DNA of 64,000 nucleotides, taken from assembly GCA_023150945.1 (NCBI GenBank), contig JAKLJX010000005.1:264629-328628 (forward strand), read 5' to 3'. Source of the stretch: a bacterium (GTDB lineage Bacteria; Zhuqueibacterota; Zhuqueibacteria; Zhuqueibacterales; Zhuqueibacteraceae). Below, piece after piece: positions 22,653 to 33,520 of this stretch. Below the pieces are notes generated by a model that saw only the letters and a program-made list of their open reading frames with translations, made no database searches and was not told the DNA's origin. Each line of letters begins with the position of its first letter. Within the stretch, counting starts at the first letter, position 1. Both the position numbers and the translations under genes were made by a program.

Positions 22653-24737
22653 ATGTCTATGAGCCAAGATCTATCAAAAACCCGAAACATCGGCATCATG
22701 GCGCACATTGATGCCGGCAAAACGACCACGACGGAACGCATTCTGTTCTACACGGGTCGCATTCATCGCATGGGCGAGGTCCATGACGGTGCCGCCACCA
22801 CCGATTGGATGGAGCAGGAGCGGGAGCGTGGGATCACGATCACTTCCGCCGCCATCACCTGCTATTGGAAGAATTATCGCATCAACATCATCGACACGCC
22901 TGGTCACGTGGACTTCACCATTGAAGTTGAACGTTCGCTGCGTGTTCTGGATGGTGCCGTTGCGCTGTTTTGCGCCGTGGGCGGCGTCGAACCGCAATCC
23001 GAAACCGTCTGGCGCCAGGCCGACCGCTATCGCGTGCCGCGTCTGGCCTTCATCAATAAGATGGATCGCGTTGGCGCTGATTTCTACGGCGCGATTCAAA
23101 TGATCAAGGAACGGCTGGGGGCCAACGCCGTCCCGCTCCAGATTCCCCTGGGCGAAGGTGAACTGTTCACCGGCTTGATCGATTTGATCAAGATGAAGGC
23201 CGTCGTGTATGCCGATGACGTTCTGGGCAAGGAATGGGAGGAAATCGACATCCCGAAGGAACTCGCGGAAAAAGCCAAAGAGTATCGCACCAAATTGCTC
23301 GAAGCGGTTTCGGACTATGACGATTCGCTCATGGTGAAGTATCTGCACGACGAGCCGATCGGGGAAGAGGAAATTCGCGCAGCCATTCGCAAGGCGACGA
23401 TCGACGTCAGCATGGTTCCCGTCTTGTGCGGCTCGGCTTTCAAGAACAAGGGCGTGCAGCGTCTGCTCGACGCGGTCACCTTCTATTTGCCAGCTCCCAG
23501 CGATTTGCCGGAAGTCAAGGGGACACATCCCAAAACCAATGAGGAAGTCGTCCGCAAGCCGTCGCCGTCGGAGCCGTTTGCGGCGCTGGCTTTCAAGATT
23601 ATGACCGACCCCTACGTCGGCAAGCTCACTTACTTCCGGGTCTATTCCGGCACGATCAATGTCGGCAGTTACGTTCACAACAGCTCCACGGGCAACAAAG
23701 AACGCGTGGGCCGCTTGTTGTTAATGTCCGCCAACAAAAGAGAAGACATTGAACAGGCGCAGGCCGGCGATATCGTCGCGGCGGTCGGTTTGAAGAACAC
23801 CAAAACCGGTCACACCCTCTGCGAGGAAAAGAAACCGGTGGTGCTCGAAGCGATGCACTTTCCGGAGCCGGTCATTTCGGTAGCGATCGAGCCCAAAACC
23901 AAGGCCGACCAGGATGCGCTGGGCGAATCGCTCGCCAAACTCGCCGAAGAAGATCCAACCTTCAAAGTTCGCACCGACGAGGAGACCGGTCAGACCTTGA
24001 TCGCCGGCATGGGCGAGTTGCATCTGGAAATCCTCGTTGACCGTTTGTTGCGTGAGTTTAAGGTTCATGCCAATGTCGGCAAGCCGCAAGTTGCCTACAA
24101 AGAAACCATTCGCAAGAAGGTCGAAGGCGTGGGCAAATTCATCCGGCAGAGCGGCGGCCGCGGCCAGTATGGGCATGTCGTGATCGAACTCGAGCCGAAT
24201 GAACCGGGCAAAGGCTTTGAATTTGAAAGCAAGATCATTGGCGGCGTGGTTCCGAAAGAGTACATCAAGCCGACGATGGAAGGCATTCAGCAGGCCCTGC
24301 AAAACGGCGTGCTCGCGGGCTATCCGGTGGTTGATGTGAAAGCCAGCCTCCTCGACGGCTCCTATCACGAGGTTGATTCTTCCGAAATGGCCTTCAAGAT
24401 CGCCGGCTCGATGGCGTTCAAGGATGCCGCCAAGAAGGCTTCTCCGGTTCTGCTGGAGCCGGTGATGGATGTGGAGGTCGTGGTGCCCGAGAGTTACATG
24501 GGCGATGTGATGGGTGACCTGAATTCCCGGCGCGGCCGCATTCGCGGCATGTTTCCGCGTGCCGATGCCCAAGTGATCGCCGCCACCGTGCCGCTCAGCG
24601 AAATGTTCGGCTATGCGACGACCTTGCGCTCGATTACGCAGGGGCGCGCCATCTACACCATGCAGTTTTCTCATTACGATCAGGTACCCCAGTCCATTGC
24701 GGACACCCTGACTGAAAGCGTCAAGAGTCAAAGATGA
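22653..24737 (+). CDS. fusA: Translation elongation factor G
   Basis: A 694-residue EF-G, the GTPase that drives ribosomal translocation. The GTP-binding motifs [17 protein letters not shown] and NKMD are intact, and [15 protein letters not shown] marks domain IV. I chose the ATG at 22653, six bases after GTGGAG; another ATG two codons on is possible. Both beat the upstream TTG. Confidence 0.97.
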   Translation: MSMSQDLSKTRNIGIMAHIDAGKTTTTERILFYTGRIHRMGEVHDGAATTDWMEQERERGITITSAAITCYWKNYRINIIDTPGHVDFTIEVERSLRVLDGAVALFCAVGGVEPQSETVWRQADRYRVPRLAFINKMDRVGADFYGAIQMIKERLGANAVPLQIPLGEGELFTGLIDLIKMKAVVYADDVLGKEWEEIDIPKELAEKAKEYRTKLLEAVSDYDDSLMVKYLHDEPIGEEEIRAAIRKATIDVSMVPVLCGSAFKNKGVQRLLDAVTFYLPAPSDLPEVKGTHPKTNEEVVRKPSPSEPFAALAFKIMTDPYVGKLTYFRVYSGTINVGSYVHNSSTGNKERVGRLLLMSANKREDIEQAQAGDIVAAVGLKNTKTGHTLCEEKKPVVLEAMHFPEPVISVAIEPKTKADQDALGESLAKLAEEDPTFKVRTDEETGQTLIAGMGELHLEILVDRLLREFKVHANVGKPQVAYKETIRKKVEGVGKFIRQSGGRGQYGHVVIELEPNEPGKGFEFESKIIGGVVPKEYIKPTMEGIQQALQNGVLAGYPVVDVKASLLDGSYHEVDSSEMAFKIAGSMAFKDAAKKASPVLLEPVMDVEVVVPESYMGDVMGDLNSRRGRIRGMFPRADAQVIAATVPLSEMFGYATTLRSITQGRAIYTMQFSHYDQVPQSIADTLTESVKSQR

Positions 24738-24825
24738 TTGATCGCGGTGTTTCGCCGGATCGCTTAACCGTCTGAAGCTGTCAACAATGACTTCATCCCA
24801 ACGTTCCCATCGGGAGGATTGATTC

Positions 24826-26016
24826 ATGGCAAAACAAAAGTTTGTGCGCAACAAGCCGCATGTGAATATCGGCACGATTGGTCATGTCGATCACGGCAAA
24901 ACCACGTTGACGGCGGCTATCACGCAAGCGCTCGAGAAGAAAGGTCTGGCGCAGTTCAAGAGCTACGATCAGATCGACAACGCACCCGAAGAAAAGGCCC
25001 GTGGCATCACGATCAACACCGCGCACGTCGAGTATGAAACCGACAAACGCCATTACGCCCACGTCGACTGCCCCGGCCACGCCGATTATGTCAAGAACAT
25101 GATCACCGGCGCGGCGCAGATGGACGGTGCCATCCTGGTGGTGAGCGCCGCCGACGGCCCCATGCCGCAAACCCGTGAGCACATCCTGCTGGCGCGTCAG
25201 GTCGGTGTGCCCTACATCGTCGTCTACCTGAACAAAGTTGACATGGTCGATGACCCCGAGCTGTTGGAATTGGTGGAGCTGGAACTGCGCGACCTGCTCA
25301 AGCAGTATCAGTTTCCGGGCGACGAGATTCCGATCATTCGCGGCAGCGCACTGGAGGCGCTCAGCAATCCCAACGATCCGGAAAAGAACAAGTCGCTGTT
25401 CGAGTTGATGGACGCGGTTGACCGGTATGTTCCGACGCCGGTTCGTGACATCGACAAACCGTTCTTGATGCCGGTGGAAGACGTGTTCTCGATCACCGGT
25501 CGCGGCACGGTCGGCACCGGCCGTATCGAGCGCGGCCGCATCAAAGTCGGTGAAGAAGTGGAAATCGTCGGCTTGGGCGCCAAGCGCAAGTCCGTCGTCA
25601 CCGGCGTTGAAATGTTCCGCAAACTGCTTGATCAAGGTGAAGCAGGCGACAACGTCGGCTTGCTGCTGCGCGGCGTGGACAAGGAAGAGCTGGAGCGCGG
25701 TATGGTCATCGCGGCGCCGGGCTCGATCACCCCGCACACCAAGTTTTCGGCCGAGGTTTACGTGCTGAAGAAAGAAGAAGGCGGCCGCCATACCCCGTTC
25801 TTCAATGGTTATCGTCCGCAGTTCTACTTCCGCACCACGGATGTGACCGGCGTGGCGCATCTGCCGCAGGGCGTGGAGATGGTCATGCCCGGCGACAACA
25901 TCACCATGGAAGTCGAACTCATCACTCCCATTGCCATGGATGAAGGTCTGCGCTTCGCTATCCGCGAAGGCGGCCGCACCATCGGCGCCGGGGCTGTGGC
26001 GAAGATCAGGGAGTAA
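24826..26016 (+). CDS. tuf: Translation elongation factor Tu
   Basis: A 396-residue EF-Tu that delivers aminoacyl-tRNA to the ribosome. The GTPase motifs GHVDHGKT (19-26), DCPGHADY and NKVD are intact, and [13 protein letters not shown] opens domain 2. It starts at ATG with GGGAGGATTG upstream. It is the only tuf in this window; the tRNA cluster lacks the common second copy. Confidence 0.98.
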   Translation: MAKQKFVRNKPHVNIGTIGHVDHGKTTLTAAITQALEKKGLAQFKSYDQIDNAPEEKARGITINTAHVEYETDKRHYAHVDCPGHADYVKNMITGAAQMDGAILVVSAADGPMPQTREHILLARQVGVPYIVVYLNKVDMVDDPELLELVELELRDLLKQYQFPGDEIPIIRGSALEALSNPNDPEKNKSLFELMDAVDRYVPTPVRDIDKPFLMPVEDVFSITGRGTVGTGRIERGRIKVGEEVEIVGLGAKRKSVVTGVEMFRKLLDQGEAGDNVGLLLRGVDKEELERGMVIAAPGSITPHTKFSAEVYVLKKEEGGRHTPFFNGYRPQFYFRTTDVTGVAHLPQGVEMVMPGDNITMEVELITPIAMDEGLRFAIREGGRTIGAGAVAKIRE

Positions 26017-26050
26017 TGGCAAGATAGCAAGCGCGGCCCGCGTGCGAAAT

Positions 26051-26086
26051 GGGCATCGTGAAGAGAGCGATGCCCTTTGTTTTGTT
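26051..26086 (+). terminator. Intrinsic terminator after tuf
   Basis: GGGCATCG (26051-26058) and CGATGCCC (26068-26075) form an 8-bp stem with a 9-base loop, followed by TTTGTTTTGTT. It should end or attenuate the str transcript before the S10 genes. Confidence 0.85.
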
Positions 26087-26146
26087 GGGACGTCTGCGGA
26101 ATTCCTGTTGTTGTGAATCGCAATTGAAACTCGGAGTGAGTTCGTC

Positions 26147-26455
26147 GTGGTTGGACAAAAGATACGGATCAAGCTGAAAGCGCACGATCACCGGTTGATC
26201 GACAAATCGACCGATAAGATTATTCGAACGGCGAAGCAGACGGGCGCTGCCATTTCCGGCCCGATACCTCTCCCGACGAAACGGTCCATCTATACGGTGT
26301 TGCGCTCTCCGCACGTTGACAAGAAATCGCGCGAGCAATTCGAGACCCGCATCCACAAGCGCTTGATCGACATTCTCAACTCAAATGCCAAGACGGTGGA
26401 CGCGTTGATGAAGCTGGAATTGCCCGCGGGCGTGGATGTCGAGATCAAGGTCTGA
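26147..26455 (+). CDS. rpsJ: Small ribosomal subunit protein uS10
   Basis: A 102-residue S10, also the NusE partner of NusG and NusB in antitermination. [17 protein letters not shown] opens the fold and [29 protein letters not shown] is the conserved loop. The GTG at 26147 is preceded by GGAGTGAG. It starts the S10 series. I found no clear promoter in the 60 bases after the tuf terminator. Confidence 0.98.
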   Translation: MVGQKIRIKLKAHDHRLIDKSTDKIIRTAKQTGAAISGPIPLPTKRSIYTVLRSPHVDKKSREQFETRIHKRLIDILNSNAKTVDALMKLELPAGVDVEIKV

Positions 26456-26512
26456 GACCGCACCGCACGCTGGACGTGACAGAGGATTAGATTCAAACTT
26501 GCAAAGGCGATT

Positions 26513-27133
26513 ATGACTGGCTTGATCGGCAAAAAGCTGGGGCATTCACGTATTTTCGACGAAAAGGGAAACAGTGTGCCGGTGACGGTGGTGCAGGCCG
26601 GGCCGTGCTATGTCTCCGAGATCCGCACCCAGCAAAAACACGGTTACGATTCGCTGCAGCTCGGCTTCGCGGAAAAGCGCCAAAAGAAAATCAACAAGGC
26701 AGAAGCCGGGCATTTTGCCAAGGCCAATGTGCCGGTGCTGCAGCACGTCAGGGAATTCCGCGATTTCGACAACCTCGCCGGCTTCAAGCTGGGTGATGCG
26801 ATCAAAGCCGATATTTTCAAAGTCGGCGATCTCGTCAAAGCCATCGGCACCAGCAAGGGCAAGGGCTTTCAGGGCGTCGTGAAGCGGCACCATTTCGGCG
26901 GCGGCCCGGTAACCCACGGCGAGAGCGACCGCACGCGCGCGCCGGGTTCGATGGGCGGAAGCTCCTATCCCTCGCGGGTGTGGAAGGGCATGCGCATGGC
27001 CGGCCGCATGGGCGGTGAGCGCGTCACCGTCCGCAACCTGCGCGTCGTCAAAGTCGATGCAGAAAACAACATTCTGATGCTGCGGGGCAGTATTCCGGGC
27101 GCCAACAACAGTATTGTTATCATCTCCAAGTGA
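26513..27133 (+). CDS. rplC: Large ribosomal subunit protein uL3
   Basis: A 206-residue L3, an early assembly protein near the peptidyl-transferase centre. It starts MTGLIGKKLGHSRIFDEKG, and the central loop shows GKGFQGVVKRHHFGGGPVTHG and SRVWKGMRMAGRMG. Length is normal. Confidence 0.98.
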   Translation: MTGLIGKKLGHSRIFDEKGNSVPVTVVQAGPCYVSEIRTQQKHGYDSLQLGFAEKRQKKINKAEAGHFAKANVPVLQHVREFRDFDNLAGFKLGDAIKADIFKVGDLVKAIGTSKGKGFQGVVKRHHFGGGPVTHGESDRTRAPGSMGGSSYPSRVWKGMRMAGRMGGERVTVRNLRVVKVDAENNILMLRGSIPGANNSIVIISK

Positions 27134-27140
27134 GAGTGAC

Positions 27141-27770
27141 ATGCAAGTCGAGGTCTATACAAAGGACGGCCAGAAATCCGGCAAAACCGTCGATCTCCCT
27201 GACGAGATCTTCGCCATCGAGCCCAACCGGCATGTGATCTATCTTGCCGTGAAGGCGCAACAGGCCAACCAGCGCCAGGGCACGCACAAAACCAAAACCC
27301 GCAAGGACGTGAGCGGCGGCGGCAAGAAGCCGTGGAAGCAAAAGGGCCGTGGTGTGGCGCGCGCCGGTTCTACGCGTTCGCCCGTGTGGGTGGGTGGCGG
27401 TCGTGTGTTCGGGCCGCAACCGCGGGATTACAGCCAGTCCGTCAATCAAAAAGTGAAGAAGCTGGCGCGCCGCTCGGCCTTGTCGTTGAAGGCCAAGGCC
27501 GGCGAAATCGTGGTCGTGGAGGATTTCACCGTTGCCAGCGGTAAGACGCGGGAAATGGCCGGCATCCTGAAAAATCTCGGAGCCGACAAGCTCAAATCGC
27601 TGTTGTTGATTCCGCAGGCTGACCCGACCTTGCTGCGCGCGAGCCGCAATCTCTATCGCCTGCGGTTGCAGGTGGGCTCAGATGTCTCCACCTTCGAATT
27701 GCTCAATTGCCAGAAGCTGTTCATTCAAGAGAGCGCCGTGTCCCGGCTCGCGGGAGTGTTGCAGGCATGA
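27141..27770 (+). CDS. rplD: Large ribosomal subunit protein uL4
   Basis: A 209-residue L4 lining the exit tunnel. The loop with KDVSGGGKKPWKQKGRGVAR and STRSPVWVGGG is diagnostic. The ATG at 27141 lies seven bases after the rplC stop; the open frame upstream overlaps rplC. Its stop overlaps the rplW start as ATGA, so the two are translationally coupled. Confidence 0.97.
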   Translation: MQVEVYTKDGQKSGKTVDLPDEIFAIEPNRHVIYLAVKAQQANQRQGTHKTKTRKDVSGGGKKPWKQKGRGVARAGSTRSPVWVGGGRVFGPQPRDYSQSVNQKVKKLARRSALSLKAKAGEIVVVEDFTVASGKTREMAGILKNLGADKLKSLLLIPQADPTLLRASRNLYRLRLQVGSDVSTFELLNCQKLFIQESAVSRLAGVLQA

Positions 27771-28075
27771 GAACCCCGGAAGAAATCTTGCGTCGGCCGC
27801 TGCTGACGGAAAAGAGTCTGATCTTGAGCGAGTCCAAGAACAAATATGGCTTCGAGGTTTTGCCCGATGCCAACAAGTTCGAGATCAAGCGCGCCGTGCA
27901 AAAGAAGTTCAATGTCGAAGTCCTCGACGTGCACGTGATCACGGTCAAGGGCAAGAGCAAGCGCATGAACACCCGCCGCGGCGTGACCACGGGCAAGCGC
28001 CGCAATTTCAAGAAGGCAGTGGTGACGCTTAAAAAGGGCCAGAAAATCGATTTTTATGCGGGATTGACCACGTAA
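27767..28075 (+). CDS. rplW: Large ribosomal subunit protein uL23
   Basis: A 102-residue L23 at the tunnel exit, docking site for trigger factor and [20 protein letters not shown] opens it and [21 protein letters not shown] is the conserved extended loop. The ATG at 27767 overlaps the rplD stop by four bases. Confidence 0.97.
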   Translation: MRTPEEILRRPLLTEKSLILSESKNKYGFEVLPDANKFEIKRAVQKKFNVEVLDVHVITVKGKSKRMNTRRGVTTGKRRNFKKAVVTLKKGQKIDFYAGLTT

Positions 28076-28127
28076 CGCCGGCAGCGGGCGGGCAATCACC
28101 CAGACCAGCGAGAAATCAGGATTTCAT

Positions 28128-28976
28128 ATGCCGATTAAAACGTTTAGACCGCTGACGCCGAGCTTGCGCTATCGCACGGTGTCGACGTTCGAGGAAATCA
28201 CCAAGACGCAGCCGGAAAAGTCCCTGCTGGAGCCGACGCGCAAATCAGGCGGGCGCAACAATCAGGGACGGGTGACCAGCCGGCATCGCGGTGGCGGCCA
28301 CAAACGCCACTACCGTCGCATCGACTTCAAGCGCGACAAAGACGGCATTCCCGGCAAGATCGCCGCGATCGAATACGACCCCAACCGCTCGGCGCGCATC
28401 GCGCTGGTGCATTATGCCGACGGTGAGAAGCGCTACATCCTCGCGCCCATTGGCTTGAACGTCGGCGATGTCGTCGCTTCCGGCCCGACCGCCGAGATTC
28501 GCGTGGGCAACTGCCTGCCGTTGGGCCAGATTCCCCTGGGCTTGACCGTGCACAATGTCGAATTGCGCCAGGGACGCGGCGGCCAGCTCGCGCGCAGTGC
28601 CGGCAGCGCGGTTCAACTCGTGGCACGCGAAGGCAGCTATGCCCAACTCAAGCTGCCCTCCGGCGAGGTGCGTATGGTGCGGGTGGAAAATCGCGCCACC
28701 ATCGGGCAGGTGGGCAACACGGATCATGAAAACATCAGTTGGGGCAAGGCCGGCCGCTCGCGCTGGCTGGGCTGGCGGCCGCGGGTGCGTGGCGTTGCGA
28801 TGAACCCAGTGGATCACCCGATGGGTGGCGGTGAAGGCAAAAGCTCGGGCGGACGCCATCCCTGCTCGCCCTGGGGCCAGAAGGCCAAGGGTTTGAAGAC
28901 GCGCCGGCGCAAGAAAGCCTCGAGCAAATACATCATCAAGTCACGCAAAGGTCTCAGTCTAAATAAGTCTCTCTAA
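28128..28976 (+). CDS. rplB: Large ribosomal subunit protein uL2
   Basis: A 282-residue L2, essential for subunit joining and the peptidyl-transferase centre. [32 protein letters not shown] and the C-terminal [14 protein letters not shown] with its conserved histidine are present. Slightly longer than the usual 273-276 residues because of small terminal differences. Confidence 0.98.
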   Translation: MPIKTFRPLTPSLRYRTVSTFEEITKTQPEKSLLEPTRKSGGRNNQGRVTSRHRGGGHKRHYRRIDFKRDKDGIPGKIAAIEYDPNRSARIALVHYADGEKRYILAPIGLNVGDVVASGPTAEIRVGNCLPLGQIPLGLTVHNVELRQGRGGQLARSAGSAVQLVAREGSYAQLKLPSGEVRMVRVENRATIGQVGNTDHENISWGKAGRSRWLGWRPRVRGVAMNPVDHPMGGGEGKSSGGRHPCSPWGQKAKGLKTRRRKKASSKYIIKSRKGLSLNKSL

Positions 28977-28993
28977 AGAGAGGTTGAAAGCAC

Positions 28994-29299
28994 ATGCCGC
29001 GAAGTGTTAAAAAAGGCCCCTACGTCGACGAGAATTTGGCCAAACGAATTGCGGAGATGAACAAGCGCAATGAGCGCAGGGTGGTCAAGACCTGGGCGCG
29101 CCGCTCGACGATCACCCCGGAGTTTGTCGGTCACACGCTGGCCATTCACAATGGCAACAAGTTCATCCCGGTGTTCATCAGCGAAAATATGGTCGGTCAC
29201 AAACTCGGTGAATTTGCGCCGACCCGCACTTTTCGCGGCCACGCCGGCAAATCGGCCACCGAGAAAACGACCAAAGTCAAAGCCGCACCAGCAGCTTAG
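28994..29299 (+). CDS. rpsS: Small ribosomal subunit protein uS19
   Basis: A 101-residue S19 in the 30S head. [29 protein letters not shown] and [16 protein letters not shown] are conserved. A Lys/Thr/Ala tail adds about ten residues over the common length. Confidence 0.98.
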   Translation: MPRSVKKGPYVDENLAKRIAEMNKRNERRVVKTWARRSTITPEFVGHTLAIHNGNKFIPVFISENMVGHKLGEFAPTRTFRGHAGKSATEKTTKVKAAPAA

Positions 29300-29314
29300 G
29301 AGATCGATCGAGTC

Positions 29315-29680
29315 ATGGAAGCACGTGCCAAACTGCGCTACTTGCGCATGTCTCCGCGAAAAGTCCGGCGAGTGATCAATCTCGTCCGGGGCAAGGGCGT
29401 CGATGACGCGCTCAATGTCTTGCATTTCACTCGTAAACGGGCGGCATTGCCGATCGAGAAGACGATTCGCTCCGCCGTGGCGAACTACATCAATGGCACG
29501 GAATCCAAGAAGGCTTCCACCGAGGATCTTTTTGTCATGCGGGCATTTGTCGACGGCGGCTTCACTATGAAGCGATTCCGCGCCGGCTCCATGGGCCGGG
29601 CCTCGCGCATTCGCAAACGGTCCTGCCACATCACCATTGTGGTATCGGACGGACAACCGTTGGACAATCAAGCTAACTAG
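29315..29680 (+). CDS. rplV: Large ribosomal subunit protein uL22
   Basis: A 121-residue L22 whose beta-hairpin reaches into the exit tunnel. KLRYLRMSPRKVRRVINLVRGK and FRAGSMGRASRIRKRSCHI identify it. The start ATG lies 15 bases after rpsS. Confidence 0.98.
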   Translation: MEARAKLRYLRMSPRKVRRVINLVRGKGVDDALNVLHFTRKRAALPIEKTIRSAVANYINGTESKKASTEDLFVMRAFVDGGFTMKRFRAGSMGRASRIRKRSCHITIVVSDGQPLDNQAN

Positions 29681-29692
29681 CGAGGAGGTCTT

Positions 29693-30337
29693 TTGGGTCA
29701 GAAGACGAATCCCATCGGTTTGCGCCTGGGCATCGTGCGCGACTGGGAATCGAATTGGTTCGGCGGGCGGAACTTCCAGAACAAGCTCAAAGAGGATCTG
29801 CACCTGCGCCGCTATGTGCGCAGCCGTTTACAGCGCGCCGGCGTTTCCACCATCCAGATTGAACGTGATCCCTCGGACAAGCGCATCACGATCACGATTC
29901 ACACGGCGCGGCCGGGCATTGTGATCGGCCGCAAAGGCTCCGAAGTCGACAAGCTGAAGGAAGAGCTGCAGCGCGTGACCAAGAAGGAAATTCAGCTCAA
30001 CATCAACGAGATCAAACGGCCGGAGCTTGACGCCTATTTGGTGGCGGAGAATATCGCGCACCAGCTCGAAGCCAAGATTGCCTTCAAGCGCGCCATGAAA
30101 AAGGCCATCACCGGCACCATGCGCATGGGCGCGGAAGGCGTGCGTGTTTTTTGCGCCGGCCGGCTGGGCGGCGCGGAAATGGCGCGCACCGAGCAGTACA
30201 AAGAAGGCCGCATTCCGCTGCATACTCTGCGCGCGGACATCGATTTTGCGCGCGCCACCGCGAAGACGACCTATGGCACCATCGGCGTCAAGGTGTGGAT
30301 TTGCCGCGGTGAGATCATCGGCGACCGCCGCATGTGA
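29693..30337 (+). CDS. rpsC: Small ribosomal subunit protein uS3
   Basis: A 214-residue S3 at the mRNA entry site. The start is TTG ([14 protein letters not shown]) with GAGGAGG upstream. The KH domain shows [20 protein letters not shown], and the C-terminal part [21 protein letters not shown] is typical. Confidence 0.97.
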   Translation: MGQKTNPIGLRLGIVRDWESNWFGGRNFQNKLKEDLHLRRYVRSRLQRAGVSTIQIERDPSDKRITITIHTARPGIVIGRKGSEVDKLKEELQRVTKKEIQLNINEIKRPELDAYLVAENIAHQLEAKIAFKRAMKKAITGTMRMGAEGVRVFCAGRLGGAEMARTEQYKEGRIPLHTLRADIDFARATAKTTYGTIGVKVWICRGEIIGDRRM

Positions 30338-30355
30338 GCAAGGAGACCAGATCCC

Positions 30356-30775
30356 ATGTTAATGCCGAAGAGAGTGAAATTTCGCAAACAGCAGCGCGGC
30401 CGCATGAAGGGCACGGCGCAACGCGGCAACCACATCGCGTTCGGTGAGTTTGCGTTGAAAGCGGTGGAGCCCGCGTGGATCACCGCGCGCCAGCTCGAAG
30501 CCAGCCGCGTGGCAATGACCCGCCATCTCAAGCGTGGCGGCAAAGTGTGGATTCGCGTGTTCCCGGACAAGCCCGTCACGGAAAAGCCCGCTGAAACCCG
30601 CATGGGTAAAGGCAAAGGCACACCGGAATACTGGGTGGCGGTGATCAAGCCGGGACGGATTCTGTTCGAGATCGGCGGCGTGGCCAAGGACGTGGCGCAG
30701 GAAGCGATGCGGCTGGCGGCACACAAGCTTCCGATCAAGACCCGTTTTGTGAGCGCCAGCGAGTTTGGCGAGTAA
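30356..30775 (+). CDS. rplP: Large ribosomal subunit protein uL16
   Basis: A 139-residue L16 near the A site of the large subunit. [22 protein letters not shown] opens it (numbered from the third codon), and [24 protein letters not shown] is diagnostic. Either ATG at 30356 or ATG at 30362 may be used. Confidence 0.97.
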   Translation: MLMPKRVKFRKQQRGRMKGTAQRGNHIAFGEFALKAVEPAWITARQLEASRVAMTRHLKRGGKVWIRVFPDKPVTEKPAETRMGKGKGTPEYWVAVIKPGRILFEIGGVAKDVAQEAMRLAAHKLPIKTRFVSASEFGE

Positions 30776-30823
30776 GGTCCCTTTTTCCCTTTTTCATTTC
30801 GTAAACGAACAGGCCGCAGGCTC

Positions 30824-31042
30824 ATGAAAAGGTATGAGTTGAAAGAATTGACCCCGGCGGATTTGGAACGCCGGCTCAAAGATCTGATGGAAGAGTATCA
30901 AAATTTCCGCTTTCAGCACGCAACGCGGCAGCTCGACAATCCCCTGCGCTTGCGCATGATTCGTCGCGACATCGCGCGCTTGAAGACGGTTTTGCAAGAA
31001 TACCGCACGGGCCGGCGCGCCCCGCGCGAGGCCACCCGATAA
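30824..31042 (+). CDS. rpmC: Large ribosomal subunit protein uL29
   Basis: A 72-residue two-helix L29 next to L23. [20 protein letters not shown] and [19 protein letters not shown] match the family. A short basic tail ends it. Confidence 0.96.
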   Translation: MKRYELKELTPADLERRLKDLMEEYQNFRFQHATRQLDNPLRLRMIRRDIARLKTVLQEYRTGRRAPREATR

Positions 31043-31069
31043 CCGTAGAGACCAGTGACGAGCCAGTTT

Positions 31070-31348
31070 ATGGAAAACACCGCGACTGCTGCAACCTCCC
31101 GAAATCAGCGCAAGACCAAGATCGGCAAGGTGATCAGCAACAAGATGAACAAGAGCATTGTCGTCAGCGTCGAACGTCTGGTGCGGCATCCGCTCTACAA
31201 AAAGTATTTCAAGCAGACTTCCAAGTTCATGGCGCATGATGAGGGTAATAGCGCCGGCGTCGGCGATACCGTCTTGATCATGGAGACGCGCCCGCTGAGC
31301 AAACAGAAACGATGGCGGCTGGTCGAGGTTCTGGAAAAGGCCAAGTAA
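31070..31348 (+). CDS. rpsQ: Small ribosomal subunit protein uS17
   Basis: A 92-residue S17, a primary 16S rRNA binder. [23 protein letters not shown] and [19 protein letters not shown] are conserved. I chose the ATG at 31070, but the in-frame GTG at 31055 cannot be excluded because neither has a strong ribosome site. Confidence 0.95.
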   Translation: MENTATAATSRNQRKTKIGKVISNKMNKSIVVSVERLVRHPLYKKYFKQTSKFMAHDEGNSAGVGDTVLIMETRPLSKQKRWRLVEVLEKAK

Positions 31349-31455
31349 GGGCGCGGTGCCGTAAACAGTCAACGCACTTTCTGCCAGGAACAAGAAACGA
31401 ACGGATATTCCGCCAGTTGCTAGTATTCCTGAATAGCATCGACGGGAGTGGGATT

Positions 31456-31824
31456 ATGGTACAAGAATACACGCGACTCAACGTCGCCGACAATACCGGA
31501 GCCAAGAAAGTCATGTGCATCCGGGTGATGGGCGGCAGCAAGCGCCGGTACGGTTCGGTGGGCGATATCATTGTGGTCGCCGTCAAATCGGCGGCGCCCG
31601 GCGGCTCGATCAAGAAGGGTGACATCAGCCATGCCGTCATCGTGCGCACCAAGCGCGAAGTTCGCCGCAAGGACGGCTCGTACATCCGCTTTGACGAAAA
31701 TGCAGCGGTCTTGATCAACGAAGAAAAAGAGCCCAAGGGCACGCGCATCTTCGGGCCGGTGGCGCGCGAGCTGCGCGACAAACAGTACATGAAGATCATT
31801 TCGCTGGCGCCGGAAGTGTTGTGA
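31456..31824 (+). CDS. rplN: Large ribosomal subunit protein uL14
   Basis: A 122-residue L14, exactly the family length. [24 protein letters not shown] opens it and [17 protein letters not shown] closes the fold. GGGAGTGGG lies ahead of the ATG at 31456. The frame stays open 144 bases upstream, but that part is spacer. Confidence 0.98.
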   Translation: MVQEYTRLNVADNTGAKKVMCIRVMGGSKRRYGSVGDIIVVAVKSAAPGGSIKKGDISHAVIVRTKREVRRKDGSYIRFDENAAVLINEEKEPKGTRIFGPVARELRDKQYMKIISLAPEVL

Positions 31825-31854
31825 GTGCCGGTGCGCGGCAAGAGGAAGGTTCGC

Positions 31855-32196
31855 ATGAGAATTCGCAAGAATGACATCGTGGTGGTGATCAGCGGCGATC
31901 ACCGGGGCCGGCAGGGCAAGGTGCTGAAGGTTTACCCCGAGAAGAATCGCGTGATCGTGGAGGGGGTCAATCTGATCAAGCGGCACACCCGGCCCAGCCA
32001 GCGCAACCAGCAGGGCGGGATCATCGAAAAGGAAGCCCCGCTGCACGTGTCGAACGTGATGTTGATCGACCCGAAGCTCGGGGTTCCGACGCGAATCGGC
32101 ATTCAGACCATCAACAACTCCAGCAAGACTTCCCGGAATCGGGTTCGCGTTGCCAAGAAGAGTGGTGAGATCATTGTCGAAGCGAAGGTGAAGTAA
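31855..32196 (+). CDS. rplX: Large ribosomal subunit protein uL24
   Basis: A 113-residue L24, assembly initiator of the large subunit. [24 protein letters not shown] is the KOW segment. I chose the ATG at 31855 with GAGGAAGG upstream over a GTG ten codons earlier. The last base of its TAA is the first base of the rplE ATG. Confidence 0.96.
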   Translation: MRIRKNDIVVVISGDHRGRQGKVLKVYPEKNRVIVEGVNLIKRHTRPSQRNQQGGIIEKEAPLHVSNVMLIDPKLGVPTRIGIQTINNSSKTSRNRVRVAKKSGEIIVEAKVK

Positions 32197-32870
32197 TGGC
32201 AGAGAAGTCCAAAACCAGCGCGCCCGCGAAAGGCAAAGCCAAAGCCAAAGGCGAAGGCGCTGCCAAGGCCGCTGCGGCCGAGAGCAAGGGCGGCAAGCAA
32301 CCGCAGGAGAAGCTGCCGTCCGATTATGTCCCCGGGTTGCTGCAGACGTACCGCAAGGAAATCGTGCCGGCCCTGCAAAAGCGGTTCAACTATGCCAATC
32401 CGATGCAGGTGCCGCGGCTCGCGAAGATCACCATCAACATGGGCGTGGGTGACGCCGTTGACGACCAGAAATATCTTGATGCGGCGGTGAGCGACATGGA
32501 GATCATCACCGGGCAGAAGCCGATCGTGACGCGCGCCAAGAAGTCGATCTCGAACTTCAAGCTGCGCCAGAACATGGCGATCGGCTGCATGGTGACCCTG
32601 CGGCGCTGGCGCATGTACGAGTTTCTGGAGCGCTTCATTTCGATCGCCGTGCCGCGCATTCGTGATTTCCGCGGTCTGCCGGAAAAGGCCTTTGACGGCT
32701 TCGGCAACTACTCCATCGGCGTGAAGGAGCAGATCATTTTCCCGGAAATCAACTACGACAAAGTCACCAAAATTCGCGGCATGAACATCACGTTTGTGAC
32801 GACCGCCAAGTCCGACGAGGAAGCCTATGAGCTGCTGTCGGGTTTTGGCATGCCCTTCCGACGCAAGTAG
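32196..32870 (+). CDS. rplE: Large ribosomal subunit protein uL5, with N-terminal extension
   Basis: A 224-residue L5, the 5S rRNA binder. The normal fold starts around residue 44 ([20 protein letters not shown]) and includes [11 protein letters not shown] and [14 protein letters not shown]. The first 43 residues are an unusual Lys/Ala/Gly-rich tail, making the protein about 45 residues longer than the common 179. A later in-frame start is conceivable, but no ATG or GTG with a ribosome site occurs at the family position. Confidence 0.94.
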   Translation: MAEKSKTSAPAKGKAKAKGEGAAKAAAAESKGGKQPQEKLPSDYVPGLLQTYRKEIVPALQKRFNYANPMQVPRLAKITINMGVGDAVDDQKYLDAAVSDMEIITGQKPIVTRAKKSISNFKLRQNMAIGCMVTLRRWRMYEFLERFISIAVPRIRDFRGLPEKAFDGFGNYSIGVKEQIIFPEINYDKVTKIRGMNITFVTTAKSDEEAYELLSGFGMPFRRK

Positions 32871-32895
32871 CACAACTTATTGTTAGGGATTGAAC

Positions 32896-33081
32896 GTGGC
32901 AAAAAAGTCAATGCGGGCCAAGCAACAACGGACGCCGAAGTTTTCCACTCGCCGGTACAACCGCTGCATGCAGTGCGGCCGGCCGCGCGCTTATCTGCGC
33001 CGTTTTGGTCTGTGCCGTATCTGTTTCCGCATGTTGTCCCTGGATGGCAAGATCCCGGGCGTCACCAAGGCGAGTTGGTAA
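32896..33081 (+). CDS. rpsN: Small ribosomal subunit protein uS14, zinc-binding type
   Basis: A 61-residue type Z S14 with the zinc ligands CMQC and CRIC. The start is GTG at 32896, giving (M)[15 protein letters not shown] as in the family. The short zinc form is often called rpsZ. It sits in the normal spc place. Confidence 0.97.
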   Translation: MAKKSMRAKQQRTPKFSTRRYNRCMQCGRPRAYLRRFGLCRICFRMLSLDGKIPGVTKASW

Positions 33082-33103
33082 GGGAAAGTTTTGGAGTCTA
33101 TTC

Positions 33104-33499
33104 ATGCAGACTGATCCGATTTCAGATTATCTCACGCGCATTCGCAACGCCGGCAGAGCCAAGCATCCCAAGGTGGATATCCCGGCGTCGCGCACCAAAA
33201 TCAGCATTACGAAGATCCTGCAGCATTACGGCTACATCAAGGACTATTTGATCATCGAAGACGGCAAGCAGAATCTCATCCGCATCTATTTGAAGTATGA
33301 CGAATACGAGCGCCATGTGATTCGCGGGTTGCGCCGGATCAGCCTTCCCGGCTTGCGCAAGTACGTCGGCGTCCGGAATTTTCCGCGCGTGTTCAACAAT
33401 TACGGCCTGGCCATCCTGTCGACACCGAAGGGCGTCATCACCGACCGCGATGCCCGCAAGCTTCATGTCGGCGGTGAAGTCTTGTGTTACGTGTGGTAA
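33104..33499 (+). CDS. rpsH: Small ribosomal subunit protein uS8
   Basis: A 131-residue S8, a primary rRNA binder and in enterics the repressor of the spc operon. MQTDPISDYLTRIRNAGRAKH and the closing GVITDRDARKLHVGGEVLCYVW are typical. The ATG at 33104 has TTGGAG upstream. Confidence 0.98.
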   Translation: MQTDPISDYLTRIRNAGRAKHPKVDIPASRTKISITKILQHYGYIKDYLIIEDGKQNLIRIYLKYDEYERHVIRGLRRISLPGLRKYVGVRNFPRVFNNYGLAILSTPKGVITDRDARKLHVGGEVLCYVW

Positions 33500-33520
33500 T
33501 AACTTGAGAAGGAATCATCC

